From NCBI GenBank assembly GCA_009841115.1, contig VXML01000020.1, positions 1 through 64,000 on the forward strand: a DNA stretch of 64,000 nucleotides, given 5' to 3'. Shown piece after piece: positions 24,707 through 34,000 of the stretch. The translations under genes were made by a program, and so were the position numbers. The stretch is from Gemmatimonadota bacterium (lineage in GTDB: Bacteria > Latescibacterota > UBA2968 > UBA8231). Below the pieces are notes generated by a model. That model saw only the letters and a program-made list of their open reading frames with translations. It searched no databases and was not told the DNA's origin. Within the stretch, counting starts at the first letter, position 1. Every line of letters starts with the position of its first letter.

Positions 24707-25267
24707 CTACTGCTTTCGCAGCGATTTCTTTAGCACTCTGCCCCAGGTTCTGCCGTAGGGATGGACGACCTTTACCCGCTCCTTTCCCCGGTAAACTGGT
24801 CGTCCCTCGTTTGCCCAAGCGAAGATTGATCCTTCTAGATTGTAGACCTCTGTATATCCCTTTTTCATTAGAAACTGGGCAAGTTCTGACGAGCGGTACC
24901 CTACGGAACAGTACAAAACGATACGCTGGTCCGATGATACTCCTTGGAGCGCTTTTAGGGCTTCGTCTTTCGAGGGGGCTGGCCGGGCACCCTGCAGATG
25001 GCTGACGGCGTATTCCTCGGGTTTTCGGACGTCGAACAGCAAGAGGTTTTCCCGCTGTGGAGATTCGTCGAGCCAAGATTGTAGCGTATCGGTCGAGATA
25101 TGGGCGACTGTCGGGAACTTGGTGCGGATCGTCTTCAGCGTTAGGGACCAGGATATGGTGCTGTCTTCGCCTTCTTCCTGTGCCGAGGCGGCGACGCCAG
25201 TGCACATTGCCAGTCGTAGGGCAAACGCGAGAACTGTCTTAAATTGGTTGAGGTTGAGTTGGCGCAT
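24707..25267 (-). CDS. exported rhodanese-domain protein
   Basis: A 186-residue sulfurtransferase-like protein. The start is taken at ATG 25267 because it gives a signal peptide (residues 1-29, cleavage after ASA) and the earlier frame has no homology. The rhodanese domain shows FDVRKPEEYAVSHLQGA (D79) and the active-site loop CSVGYRS with C120, then YNLEGSIFAW. Such single-domain periplasmic rhodaneses carry or move sulfur, or act on phosphate groups. It diverges from the amidase gene at 25320 and stands alone. Confidence 0.85.
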   Translation of the reverse strand: MRQLNLNQFKTVLAFALRLAMCTGVAASAQEEGEDSTISWSLTLKTIRTKFPTVAHISTDTLQSWLDESPQRENLLLFDVRKPEEYAVSHLQGARPAPSKDEALKALQGVSSDQRIVLYCSVGYRSSELAQFLMKKGYTEVYNLEGSIFAWANEGRPVYRGKERVKVVHPYGRTWGRVLKKSLRKQ

Positions 25268-25319
25268 GAAGATGATCCAATCCGAGAGATGAATATATAG
25301 AAGAGGAGGAACCGATCCG

Positions 25320-26189
25320 ATGCAAGATCTACGCATCGCCGCGGTGCAGATGAACTGTCGCGTCGCGGAATACGAACGCAATCTGGCTACAATCGAGCGC
25401 TTTGCCGAGGTGGCAGCGGCGCAAGATGTGGACATCGTCTGCTTTCCCGAGCTATGCGTGTGCGGGTACAATGCCGGCGACACCTCGACGCCGGAGCCTG
25501 AGCCGCTCGAAGGGGAATCGCTCCGCAGGCTTGAAGAGATCGCGCGAAACTGTCAGATCACTCTGCTCGCCGGTATTCTCGAACGGGACGTCAGCGGTAT
25601 CGTCTATAACACGCAGGTCGTCTGCGGTCCCGAGGGGTACGTCGGCTGCTATCGCAAGACGCACGTTCCCGATGCCGAGATCGGCACTTGGCGCCACGGC
25701 GACGACCTTCCGGTGTTCGACCATGCAAAGGCTCGCTACGGCATTGAGATTTGTTACGATTCCCACTTCCCGGAGTTGAGTACCTTGTTGGCGGAAAAGG
25801 GAGCCGAAGTGATCTTCCTGCCCCATGCCTCGCCGGGGGAGACTCTCGCAGAAAAGCGGGCCCGTTGGATGCGCTACGTTCCGGCCCGCGCGTACGACAA
25901 TAACGTGTACGTCGCCATCTGCAATAACGTCGGCGATAATGGGGCCGGCCGCACGTTCGCGGGGGTGACCTTTATCTGCGATCCCCTCGGTGCTGTCATC
26001 GCCGAGGGGCAGAGCGGCAGCGAAGAGGAAATGGTCGTCGCCGACTTGAATGCATCGGCGCTAGCGGAGAGTCGCAGGGAGACGCTGATGTTCTTCCGCC
26101 ATTACCGCCGGCCCGAGATGTACCGGCGCTGGGAGAACGAGATTGGATTGCGCGGGGATGGTCAATCGACGTCCCTCACTGGCCGATAA
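25320..26189 (+). CDS. carbon-nitrogen hydrolase (N-carbamoylputrescine amidase-like)
   Basis: A 289-residue amidase of the nitrilase superfamily with an intact Glu-Lys-Cys triad: E44 (FPELCV), K113 (YRKTHVPD) and C145 (EICYDSHFPE). The CYDSHFPE loop resembles the carbamoyl-amino-acid and carbamoylputrescine branch. A strong GGAGGA site precedes the ATG. It is the first gene of an operon that continues with an unknown enzyme 12 bases later, a sugar isomerase and an acetyltransferase. The substrate remains open. Confidence 0.88.
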   Translation: MQDLRIAAVQMNCRVAEYERNLATIERFAEVAAAQDVDIVCFPELCVCGYNAGDTSTPEPEPLEGESLRRLEEIARNCQITLLAGILERDVSGIVYNTQVVCGPEGYVGCYRKTHVPDAEIGTWRHGDDLPVFDHAKARYGIEICYDSHFPELSTLLAEKGAEVIFLPHASPGETLAEKRARWMRYVPARAYDNNVYVAICNNVGDNGAGRTFAGVTFICDPLGAVIAEGQSGSEEEMVVADLNASALAESRRETLMFFRHYRRPEMYRRWENEIGLRGDGQSTSLTGR

Positions 26190-26201
26190 TTTTAACAGGA
26201 G

Positions 26202-27767
26202 ATGACCATGACTCGTTTACAAGACGTCAATACCACGGATGTGCGCAGCGCCATTGAATTGGGTTGCCGCACCATGTCGAGCGTCTTCAATGTCGACGAC
26301 AACGATATACCCTTTTTTGGCTCGCGCGTGCGTCCCCAAGCCGAATTGCGCTTCAGCGCCGCGCATTCGGAGGCGCACGTGCCCGGCCGCCATCTCAATG
26401 CCTTGCTCAACGCCGAGGACGCGGCGGGCGTTGAAGTGGATGAAGCGGCTATTGAAAAACACGCGGCGGCGGCGTTCTACTCGTACAGCGGCCCCATCGC
26501 CATGCCGCTCAACCGGGCCGAGTTGGGCGGTCCGCTGGTCAACTTCATCCCGCACAATATCCGCGAGGGCTTCCATGCGCTCTATCCGCTGGTGCAATAC
26601 CGCGACTCGGATCAGGCGCGACAGCTAGCGGAGGCCAGTATCGAGGCGTTTCGCCGCTACTGGAGCGTGGACGAGGGATGGGATCGACCGGCGCTGCAGG
26701 GGTTGGGGCTGGAGGCGTGGGAGAGTCTGTTTATTCCGGGGGAGGCCCGGGCCTTGGGGCCTTTGGTCAAGTACTATCGGGCGACGGGCTATGGGCCGGC
26801 GTTGGAGTTGGCTTTGGAATTGGCAGAGAAGATCACGGGTGAGTTTTTTACGGCGGACGGCGGCCACGACCGGGAACTGCTGGGCGACCACACGCACTCG
26901 GTCACCTGCGTCATGTCGTCGTTGGCGCAATTGGCCGATCTGACGGGCGACGCGGCGCTTCTGTTGCGCGTCAAGGCTTTTTACGATAATGGCCTGTGGG
27001 ACATGCGCGACCCATTGGGTTGGGTCGTCGAAAGCACGCATCCCGATGCGCCGCCCGACCGAGGCGAGGTCAACAATACTGGCGACATCGTCGAGACCGC
27101 CCTGACTTTGGGGCGCTGGGGCTGGAGCGAGTATCTCCAAGACGCCGAGCGCATTGTGCGCGGCCATATGCTGCCGTCGCAACTGCGCGATATTTCCTTC
27201 ATTGATGAGCCGCCCAATCCCGAGGGCGTGGACGGCCTGCGCGACTTGGCCCAGCGGCACCAGGGAGCCTTTGGCTTTCCAGCGCCGTACGGTCACGAGC
27301 CGGTGGAAGCCGAGAGTGTTGGCTTCAACATGGATATTGTCGGTGGGGCTGTGGCGTCTTTGTGCGAGGTGTACCGGGAGATGGTGCGCAGCGGCCCGGC
27401 GGGGCACCGGGTCAATTTGCTCTTTGACCACGAGACCGAGGCCGTGCGCGTTGAATCTCCTTATACGCATGATGTCCTGCGCGTCGAGGTCAAGCAGCCG
27501 GGGCCTTTGTGGGTGCGCCTGCCCGGCTGGGTAACGCCGTCTGACTTAGTGGTAAAGGGGGTTGCGCCCCCGCGCATAGACAGCGGGTTTCTTTTTTTTG
27601 CCCAACCGCCTTTGAACACTCCCATCGAGATTCGCTTTGCCCTAGCCGAAGAAGAGTTGGTCCTGCAGCATCGAACTCGTTCGATCCGCGCCCGGCTGCG
27701 CGGCGACGAGGTGGTGGCGATGGATGACTTTGGCGCTGATCTGACCTTTTTCTCGCCGTTTGATTAA
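26202..27767 (+). CDS. uncharacterised 521-residue protein, paralogue of 32373-33959
   Basis: I cannot assign a function. The protein is soluble, with no signal peptide; its middle is rich in helices with repeated aromatic and acidic residues (GEARALGPLVKYYRATGY, HSVTCVMSSLAQLAD, GEVNNTGDIVETALTLGRWGW). This resembles alpha/alpha-toroid glycoside hydrolases such as GH127/GH88-type enzymes, but no catalytic residue can be pointed to. The end is a beta-rich tail (RARLRGDEVVAMDDFGADL). A second full copy is at 32373 and a 37-codon remnant at 29725, so three gene starts of this family lie within 6.3 kb. Probably a carbohydrate-active enzyme. Confidence 0.7.
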   Translation: MTMTRLQDVNTTDVRSAIELGCRTMSSVFNVDDNDIPFFGSRVRPQAELRFSAAHSEAHVPGRHLNALLNAEDAAGVEVDEAAIEKHAAAAFYSYSGPIAMPLNRAELGGPLVNFIPHNIREGFHALYPLVQYRDSDQARQLAEASIEAFRRYWSVDEGWDRPALQGLGLEAWESLFIPGEARALGPLVKYYRATGYGPALELALELAEKITGEFFTADGGHDRELLGDHTHSVTCVMSSLAQLADLTGDAALLLRVKAFYDNGLWDMRDPLGWVVESTHPDAPPDRGEVNNTGDIVETALTLGRWGWSEYLQDAERIVRGHMLPSQLRDISFIDEPPNPEGVDGLRDLAQRHQGAFGFPAPYGHEPVEAESVGFNMDIVGGAVASLCEVYREMVRSGPAGHRVNLLFDHETEAVRVESPYTHDVLRVEVKQPGPLWVRLPGWVTPSDLVVKGVAPPRIDSGFLFFAQPPLNTPIEIRFALAEEELVLQHRTRSIRARLRGDEVVAMDDFGADLTFFSPFD

Positions 27768-27776
27768 AAGCAAGGT

Positions 27777-27807
27777 ATCCGCAGATAGACACAGATAGAT
27801 GCAGATA
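27777..27807. repeat. short CAGAT-type direct-repeat string
   Basis: The stretch contains gcagatagac, acagatagat and gcagata, three imperfect CAGATA units in a row. Similar CAGAT strings occur as dispersed non-coding repeats in many bacterial genomes. It lies in the 130-base gap before the sugar isomerase gene. No ORF is broken by it. Confidence 0.45.
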
Positions 27808-27897
27808 CCGGCCCCTACGCGGTTTGGTCTCCGTGGATATGGGCGATATATTAGCGGCCCTATCGTAGCAGAACAATCACTCCAAGGAGGGTGGAAC

Positions 27898-28752
27898 ATG
27901 GCGAAAATCAAACGGCCTAAAATCTATCATATGTGCTCCCTCGGTTCCCTGATGGGATACGGCGGCAAGAAGGGAGAGTGGAGCGCGGCGAAAAAGCTCA
28001 AAAAAATAAAAGACGCTGGTTTCGACGGCTTTGTGGGGCGCGTCTTCATGGTGACCCCGGACGAGGTCGCGGCCTCGGGGTTGGTCTTTGCCTGTACCAC
28101 CGACTTGGGGGGCATCCGCGAGATCAGGCCCAAGTTGCGCGAAATCAAGGCGGCGGGAGCGCGCTGTGTCAACGTGCAAATGCTCGACCACGACACGCTC
28201 ACCCTGCGGGCCGTGGAAGTGGCGCGGCGCTTGATGGACGCGGCCGAAGACTTGGAGATGGACGTGGCCGTGGAGATGCACCGCGATACGTGCACGGAAA
28301 CGCCGGAAAAAACCTATGCCTTGGCCGCTGGTTACGAGAAGGCGGAGAAGAAGCCGCTGAAAATGACGTGGGACTTTTCCCATCCGGCGGTGATCAAGCA
28401 TTTGTCGCCGCCCTACTGGGAGCGTCTAGCCGAGCGCGTCGATCTGATTCAATTGGCGCAGCAGTTTCACTTCAGGCCATTCAACGGGCACCACGCCATG
28501 ATTCCGGCTATTGACCACAGGGGCAAGATCATTCCCGAATTTGTCGATTGGCTGGAATTTGCCGAGCAGGTCATGGCCTGTTGGCTGGAAGCGGCCGAGC
28601 CGGGCCGAGAAATGTTTGCCTGTCCCGAACAGATCGCCGGCGGTTACCATCTGTCGGTTTTTCCCGACCGCTGGAAGGACGTGCAGGTGGTGCGCCGCGA
28701 GTTGGACAGGGTGTGGAAGAGGCAATTGAGGAAGTGGAAGGCACCGGCTTAA
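27898..28752 (+). CDS. sugar phosphate isomerase/epimerase-like TIM-barrel protein
   Basis: A 284-residue xylose-isomerase-like TIM-barrel protein. The frame is open 99 bases further upstream, but ATG 27898 has a perfect AAGGAGG about 6 bases before it. Metal-site features are VAVEMHRDT near 138 (E and H) and MTWDFSHPAVIKH near 175. QQFHFRPFNGHH follows near 193. This group binds divalent metal and isomerises or epimerises a small sugar. It lies 4 bases before the acetyltransferase gene. Confidence 0.82.
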   Translation: MAKIKRPKIYHMCSLGSLMGYGGKKGEWSAAKKLKKIKDAGFDGFVGRVFMVTPDEVAASGLVFACTTDLGGIREIRPKLREIKAAGARCVNVQMLDHDTLTLRAVEVARRLMDAAEDLEMDVAVEMHRDTCTETPEKTYALAAGYEKAEKKPLKMTWDFSHPAVIKHLSPPYWERLAERVDLIQLAQQFHFRPFNGHHAMIPAIDHRGKIIPEFVDWLEFAEQVMACWLEAAEPGREMFACPEQIAGGYHLSVFPDRWKDVQVVRRELDRVWKRQLRKWKAPA

Positions 28753-28756
28753 CCTC

Positions 28757-29716
28757 GTGCATATAAGCGTCGAGACGCCTCCTCTGGACGCCAGCCTGAC
28801 CGAGGAGTTGATCGATTTTTGGGATGGGATTTTCGGGGATGGTTACCAAGCTGATCGTCCTGCGTACGCCGGCGGTGAACGCGACTTTAACCGCGATACG
28901 TTCTATCTCTTGGAGCAGAGGGGACGCACGGTCGGTAGCAGCCATTTAACTACGGCGGTGGGCAACCCAGAACTGAGTGGGTTAGGCGAAGTGGCTACCG
29001 CGTCGCAATGTCGCGGCCAGGGCATTGCCGGCCGCTTGTGCCGGGCGGCGTGCGACGACTTTTTGGCCGCGGGGGGACAGGCCCTGTTCTTGGGTACGGT
29101 CAACCCGGTCGCGGCCCGCATTTACCATCGCTTGGGTTGGCGCAAGATGCCCGGTTCTACTATCTGGGCTTTGATCGCCAGCGGGGAATCGCCTGAGTCT
29201 TTTCTGATAGATTACTTTAGGGCTAGTGATGAGGTTGGAGTCGAGCCGGGGTCGCCGGCCCAGCGCGTGCCCATGATCCCCTTGATCGTCACGCCGCACG
29301 ACTGGTGGGTGCTGGACGCCAATGTCGAATTGTACTCGACCCGTTACATCGAGCAGAATTCCTGTATGGGGCTGTATCCGCGCTATGCCAAGCTGGTTGA
29401 ACAGGGCGCTGGCGCTTGGTTTACCGCCCGCACCCGCGATGGGCGGCTAGTGGGTTTGGCCAGTGCACGGCTCGACGGGGAGGACGCTTGTCAGGTGGAT
29501 GGTTTCGTCCACGGTCGTTACGGAGGGGCTTGGGCCAATTTGATGCGGGCAGCTATCGACTGGGCCGAGGGGCGTTGCTGGGTGCGGCTTTGTGTCGAGG
29601 ACGAGGAGAAAGGCGCGCGGTTGAAGGGGTTGGGTTTTGTGGACGGAGGGCCGGGCGAGCCGTTTGTCATGGGGGATCGGACCGTTGAGGCCGTGCGCTT
29701 GGTCGCCGATGTTTGA
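28757..29716 (+). CDS. GNAT family N-acetyltransferase
   Basis: A 319-residue protein with the GNAT acetyl-CoA-binding signature QCRGQGIAGRLCRAACDD near residues 80-97 (R-G-Q-G-I-A-G) and VNPVAARIYHRLGW near 116. The second half (from 175) is a further domain with weaker similarity to GNAT folds (GASWFTARTRDGRLVG pattern). A GTG start is used with no Shine-Dalgarno site, so it likely depends on translational coupling. It ends 8 bases before the truncated remnant at 29725. The acceptor substrate is unknown. Confidence 0.82.
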   Translation: MHISVETPPLDASLTEELIDFWDGIFGDGYQADRPAYAGGERDFNRDTFYLLEQRGRTVGSSHLTTAVGNPELSGLGEVATASQCRGQGIAGRLCRAACDDFLAAGGQALFLGTVNPVAARIYHRLGWRKMPGSTIWALIASGESPESFLIDYFRASDEVGVEPGSPAQRVPMIPLIVTPHDWWVLDANVELYSTRYIEQNSCMGLYPRYAKLVEQGAGAWFTARTRDGRLVGLASARLDGEDACQVDGFVHGRYGGAWANLMRAAIDWAEGRCWVRLCVEDEEKGARLKGLGFVDGGPGEPFVMGDRTVEAVRLVADV

Positions 29717-29724
29717 GGAAAGCC

Positions 29725-29838
29725 ATGGTACAACTGCGCGACGTAAATACCACTGATATCGGCGACGCCATTTGCTTGGGCTGCTCAGCCGGACCGCCAG
29801 ATTGTCGAGCGCGTGAAGTCCCAACGGACGGCGTGTAA
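29725..29838 (+). pseudogene. 5' remnant of a paralogue of the 32373-33959 gene
   Basis: ATG at 29725, with GAGGAAAG just upstream, opens a frame of only 37 codons that stops at TAA 29836-29838. Its first 22 codons match the start of the gene at 32373 (MVQLRDVNTTDIGDAI, then LGC), 60 of 66 bases being the same by eye; several differences are silent. After about 29790 the match stops abruptly. It sits where the fourth gene of the operon would be expected. It is the left edge of an island that ends at the full copy. Confidence 0.8.
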
Positions 29839-29858
29839 TGGAGTGAAGGACAACATCC

Positions 29859-30788
29859 ATGCCCATTCCTGATTTTCAATCGCTCATGCTTCCGGCTCTC
29901 AAGGCACTTTCCGATAGTGCGGAAAAGCCGGTCTCTGAAATACGCAACCACATCGCCAAGGCCGAAGGACTGACACCGGAGGAAATGCAGGAGTTGCTTC
30001 CTAGCGGTCGCCAGCCGGTGTTCGTCAACCGGGTGAGTTGGGCGTTACTCCATCTTGGTCGCGCTGGTCTGTCAGAAAGAATTCGGCGCGGCGTCTGGCG
30101 ACTGACGGAGGAAGGGGAGAGCCTGCTGGCCGACGCGCCTCCTCGCATCGATATGAATTACCTCCGCAACTATCCGGCCTATGTTACATGGCGGACCAGC
30201 AAGAATACCTCGCCGTCGAGTGGAGATGCCACACTCATACCACCGGATGATTCGGCGGACACGCCGGAGGAAGAGTTGGACCGGATCGTTCGGCAACTGC
30301 GCAATGAGCTGGAGGCCGATGTTCTGGATCGGGTACGCGAAGCTCCGCCAGCATTTTTTGAACAAGTGGTGGTGGATCTGTTGATCGCGATGGGCTATGG
30401 CGGTGGCGATGCTGAGAGAGGTCGAGTGACCGGACGGTCGGGTGATGGTGGAATTGACGGCACAATCCGGGAGGACGCGCTAGGCCTAGACGAAGTTTAT
30501 GTCCAAGCGAAGAAGTATGCCGACAGCAATACAGTGGGCGAAGGCGATCTGCGCAATTTTGCCGGTGCAATTGACGCTGCGGGCACGACTAAGGGCGTAT
30601 TTGTCACCACATCAGGTTTCACGAGTGCCGCCAAGAACTATGTGGCACGGAGTCCGAAGCGCATCGTTTTGATTGACGGGAAAGAACTAGCGCGTCTGAT
30701 GGTCGTGCACAGTCTCGGCGTGCGTACCAGAATTCGTCATGAGATTAAGCGAATTGACGAAGACTATTTCGATCAGGAAGCCTTGTAG
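29859..30788 (+). CDS. mrr: Mrr-type restriction endonuclease (restriction system protein)
   Basis: A 309-residue protein with the Mrr_N winged-helix domain at the N-terminus (about 1-90; WALLHLGRAGLSER) and the Mrr_cat endonuclease domain at 160-290. The PD-(D/E)XK-type active site is D200 (in GDGGIDG) with Q216 and K218 (VQAKKY). Such proteins cleave DNA that carries methylated or foreign marks. The gene is the first of the island between two copies of a paralogue's start, and is not next to a methylase. GC content is similar to the host, unlike the gene after it. Confidence 0.92.
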   Translation: MPIPDFQSLMLPALKALSDSAEKPVSEIRNHIAKAEGLTPEEMQELLPSGRQPVFVNRVSWALLHLGRAGLSERIRRGVWRLTEEGESLLADAPPRIDMNYLRNYPAYVTWRTSKNTSPSSGDATLIPPDDSADTPEEELDRIVRQLRNELEADVLDRVREAPPAFFEQVVVDLLIAMGYGGGDAERGRVTGRSGDGGIDGTIREDALGLDEVYVQAKKYADSNTVGEGDLRNFAGAIDAAGTTKGVFVTTSGFTSAAKNYVARSPKRIVLIDGKELARLMVVHSLGVRTRIRHEIKRIDEDYFDQEAL

Positions 30789-30892
30789 GACATGAGTCGG
30801 TCGTGAAACCGGGTTCGCGCATATCTGGAAGCGGGGATGAAGGGGAAACCGAAGCGGCGGCGGGAAACGCGCATTTTAAGAAGGAAGGCACA

Positions 30893-32253
30893 ATGATGGT
30901 CTCAGAGAATCCTCTTTCAAAACCAAATGACACGATTTTTCTAGAGGATACTAGTATCACTCACATAGATAATCAATGTTTGCCTACACCTTGTTCGGTT
31001 CGTGTGACCCTTAGCCTATATCCAACGATAATGTGCTGCATAGATTCAAATAATCTTCCGATATGGCTAGTGAACCGTCAGAATAGCCCCTTCTTTGTTA
31101 CCTTGAAGAATGGTTGCAATATCAAGGTATTTCTACGACGCTACAACCTCAATAATCTCCTCTTTGGATCGTCAAAGGATACCTTTAAGGGATCTTTGAT
31201 TCCTCACAAAACTCCTTGTACCGTAATTCAGACAGACGTTTGGATTCGATCTGTGAGTTTTAGCGTACTGAATTTCCAGAAATTATACGGTCAAAAAGAT
31301 AAGTGGATTAATCTGAACGGAGAATCCAGTCACCGATTAGGCTTTGTGGAAATGAATCATGGTGACTGGCGGATTGAAATCACGGAGGATCCTATTTTTT
31401 CTGAAAACGAGAAGTTATTAAACCAAGATGATGGTTATGTTGTAACACACACAGGAATCATCCAGCGTTGTGGCTGTGAGACATTTTGCGTGGAGGAAGC
31501 GGAACATATTTTGCGTGGGTTGCGAGCTTTCTGTCATTTGCTCGTGGTTCTGCATGCGGCTTAACCCTTGTGAAAGCGGTTGATCAAGACGATAGAGAAA
31601 TGGTCTTAGAATGGGGGATCACTCATACTGAATCATGGAGCCAAGGAAGGACCGCATGGTCATGGCTGCCGACGATAGATGGAGGAGATAGTCTTCCTCA
31701 ATTATTTTCTGGATTCTGGAGGCTATATGATGATTCGGATTGGAGAGATACTATATGTACTGTTATCGATTGGTATCTCAATAGCAACAACGGTCCTTTC
31801 CATGTGGGTATTATTCTAGCTCAGGCTGCCCTAGAATCCATATGCTATAAAATCGTGGGAAATATTATAAGCGATAAAGAATCACTAGCAAAATTTTTGA
31901 GGGCATCGTTAAATGAAAAAGAAATCGGAATCGACGATAAAATACCTGAGTCATTTCAGGATCTAAAGGATTTCTCCACCCAGAAGGTTAGTCAGGAAAG
32001 AGGTAAATATTACAAGGGAGATGGACCGGAAGCAATTGTAGAGATCCGCAACGATCTGATTCATAAAAAGAAGAAGTATGGTGGTCTTTCCGTGGAGGTA
32101 CAGCTGGATGCTTTACGCCTTAGCCTATGGTACTTAGAGGTGATCCTGCTCAGAAAATTTGAGTATCGCGGTCAATATATGAATCGACTAAGGATCGCCG
32201 ACGAAAACCCGTTTGAAAATGTGCCTTGGGCAAATGAAAATCTCGAACTATAG
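30893..32253 (+). pseudogene. AT-rich frameshifted gene of unknown function
   Basis: Two frames of 253 and 255 codons overlap at 31486-31564 and together look like one protein of about 453 residues. The first frame is good until GLRAF; the second continues with FLSFARGSACGLTLVKAVDQ. A single base lost near 31530 (the run gctttctg) joins them, reading FLSFARG. The start is ATG 30893, with AAGGAAGG 5 bases before it, rather than the GTG at 30803. Base composition is much richer in A and T than that of its neighbours, a sign of transfer. The C-terminal part (RNDLIHKKKKYGG) resembles HEPN-like or ApeA-like domains, but I am not sure. Its neighbour is the Mrr gene. Confidence 0.65.
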
Positions 32254-32372
32254 GCTATAAAGTGATACGTCAACCTATCATCTCATCGCCTCTATGCGGA
32301 TGCCGGTCGAGCTAGTAGGGACACCCACAAGGGATGTATCTATGTTGAATCCTCATTCATTATGATGTAACT

Positions 32373-32438
32373 ATGGTACAGCTACGCGACGTAAATACCA
32401 CTGATATCGGCGACGCCATTCGCTTGGGTTGCCAAGCC
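32373..32438 (+). repeat. imperfect direct repeat of the 29725-29790 segment
   Basis: The first 66 bases of the gene at 32373 are repeated at 29725-29790 with 6 differences by eye, starting exactly at the ATG. The two copies enclose the Mrr gene and the AT-rich gene. The intact gene lacks a ribosome binding site at this copy (upstream bases are tgatgtaact), while the remnant has one. Confidence 0.8.
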
Positions 32439-33959
32439 ATGAGCCGGGCTTTTAACGCCGATGACGCCGATATACCCTATGGCGGAGCGCAGGTACGGCC
32501 CGAAGCCTTTTTGGGCGGCAGCATGGAAGGCCACATGCCGGGTCGCCTCTTGAACGGTATGCTGGCGGCTGAAGACGCCATGGGTTTGGACCTGGACGAA
32601 GAGGTGATCGACAAGCACGCCCGCGCGGCTTTTTTCTCCTACAGCCGGGCACCGCTGCCCTTGCAGCGCATCGGCCAGCACACCAATGGCGAGGGCGATC
32701 CCATTGAATTGCAAGAGCACAATTTGCGCGAGGGATTTCATGCGCTCTACGCGTTGACAGCCTTCCGCAAGTCCGAGCAGGCTATGGAATTGGCTGCGGC
32801 CAGTATTGATTTGCTATTCGATTATTGGGTGCCCAACGAGCAGTGGGATCGCGTGCGTCTTGAACGCGACACGCCGGTGCGCCTTCGCGATTCCGGCGAG
32901 GGGACCTTTATCCAGGGGCCGGCGCGCGCCATTGGGCCGCTGGTCAAATTGTACCAAGCCACCGGGTACCAACCGGCCTTGGATTTGGCTACTGTGCTCA
33001 AGGACAAGGCCGTGCGCGAATTCTTTCTCGACGACGGCTCCTTTGCCACCGAGCGCTTTGGCTCGCACGTGCATTCGACGACCTGCGCGATGTCGTCGCT
33101 GGCTCAGCTCGCCGAATGTACGGGGGACGCCGGGCTGATGGAGCGGGTCAAGCGGTTTTACGATGGCGGTCTGTGGGATTTGCGCGATCAGATCGGCTGG
33201 TCCATTGAGGTGTCGAGCCGGCCTACGCTCTGTCGTCGGGGCGAGGCCAACAATACCGGCGATATTATCGAGACCGCGCTCATCTTGGGGCACTGGGGCT
33301 ATCCCGAGTACTACGCCGATGCCGAGCGCATGTTGCGCAGCCACTTGCTGCCGTCGCAATTGCGCGATGTCTCGTTTATCGTCGAGCCAGATAATCCCGA
33401 GGGGATAGATGGCAAACACGAGGTGGCGCACAGGCTGCGCGGCGGCTTTGGTTTTCCGGCTCCTTACGGGCACGAGCCGCTGGGCATCTGGCAGTCGAAC
33501 AAGCCGCGCATTGGCTTTAATATTGACATTGTCGGTGGGTCCGTAGGCTCGCTGGCTGCGGCGTACAAGGCTGTGGTGCGCAGCGATGGAGCGGGGCATT
33601 GGGTCGATATGGTGTTCGACTGCGAGACCGATGCCCTCGCCGTACAGTCGCCCTATACGCATCCGCGCCTAGCGGTCAAAGTCAAGCAGCCGGGAGCGCT
33701 GCACGTGCGCCTGCCGCCCTGGCTCGACGGCGACCGCCTCGAAGTCGAGGGTGCCGACCGACCGATCTTGCGCGACGGCTATGCAATGATTGAGAATCCG
33801 CCCGTGGGACACTGGATCGGTTTTGCGTTTGACTTGCCCATCCACGAGACGACCCTGACTTGGCGGGACAGCGCCATCCGCGCCCGGCTGCGCGGCGACG
33901 AGGTGGTGGCGATGGATAACTTCGGGACGGATCTGACCTTTTTCCCGCCGTTTGATTGA
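32373..33959 (+). CDS. uncharacterised 528-residue protein, paralogue of 26202-27767
   Basis: Full-length paralogue of the gene at 26202: the same start (LRDVNTTDIGDAIRLGCQAM), the same helical middle with HSTTCAMSSLAQLAECTGD and GEANNTGDIIETAL, and the same end (RARLRGDEVVAMDNFGTDLTFFPPFD). Function unknown; alpha/alpha-toroid glycoside hydrolase relatives are the best guess. The ATG has no Shine-Dalgarno site, in contrast to the remnant copy at 29725. The gene is otherwise intact. The island has probably cut it off from the operon upstream. Confidence 0.72.
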   Translation: MVQLRDVNTTDIGDAIRLGCQAMSRAFNADDADIPYGGAQVRPEAFLGGSMEGHMPGRLLNGMLAAEDAMGLDLDEEVIDKHARAAFFSYSRAPLPLQRIGQHTNGEGDPIELQEHNLREGFHALYALTAFRKSEQAMELAAASIDLLFDYWVPNEQWDRVRLERDTPVRLRDSGEGTFIQGPARAIGPLVKLYQATGYQPALDLATVLKDKAVREFFLDDGSFATERFGSHVHSTTCAMSSLAQLAECTGDAGLMERVKRFYDGGLWDLRDQIGWSIEVSSRPTLCRRGEANNTGDIIETALILGHWGYPEYYADAERMLRSHLLPSQLRDVSFIVEPDNPEGIDGKHEVAHRLRGGFGFPAPYGHEPLGIWQSNKPRIGFNIDIVGGSVGSLAAAYKAVVRSDGAGHWVDMVFDCETDALAVQSPYTHPRLAVKVKQPGALHVRLPPWLDGDRLEVEGADRPILRDGYAMIENPPVGHWIGFAFDLPIHETTLTWRDSAIRARLRGDEVVAMDNFGTDLTFFPPFD

Positions 33960-34000
33960 GCCGACGCCCGACATGGCCCCGTGGACCGCGATGGGCGAAT

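Noticed and set aside
27777-27807. CRISPR array from CAGAT repeats.
   Set aside because: Units are under 12 bases and have no spacers of even length.
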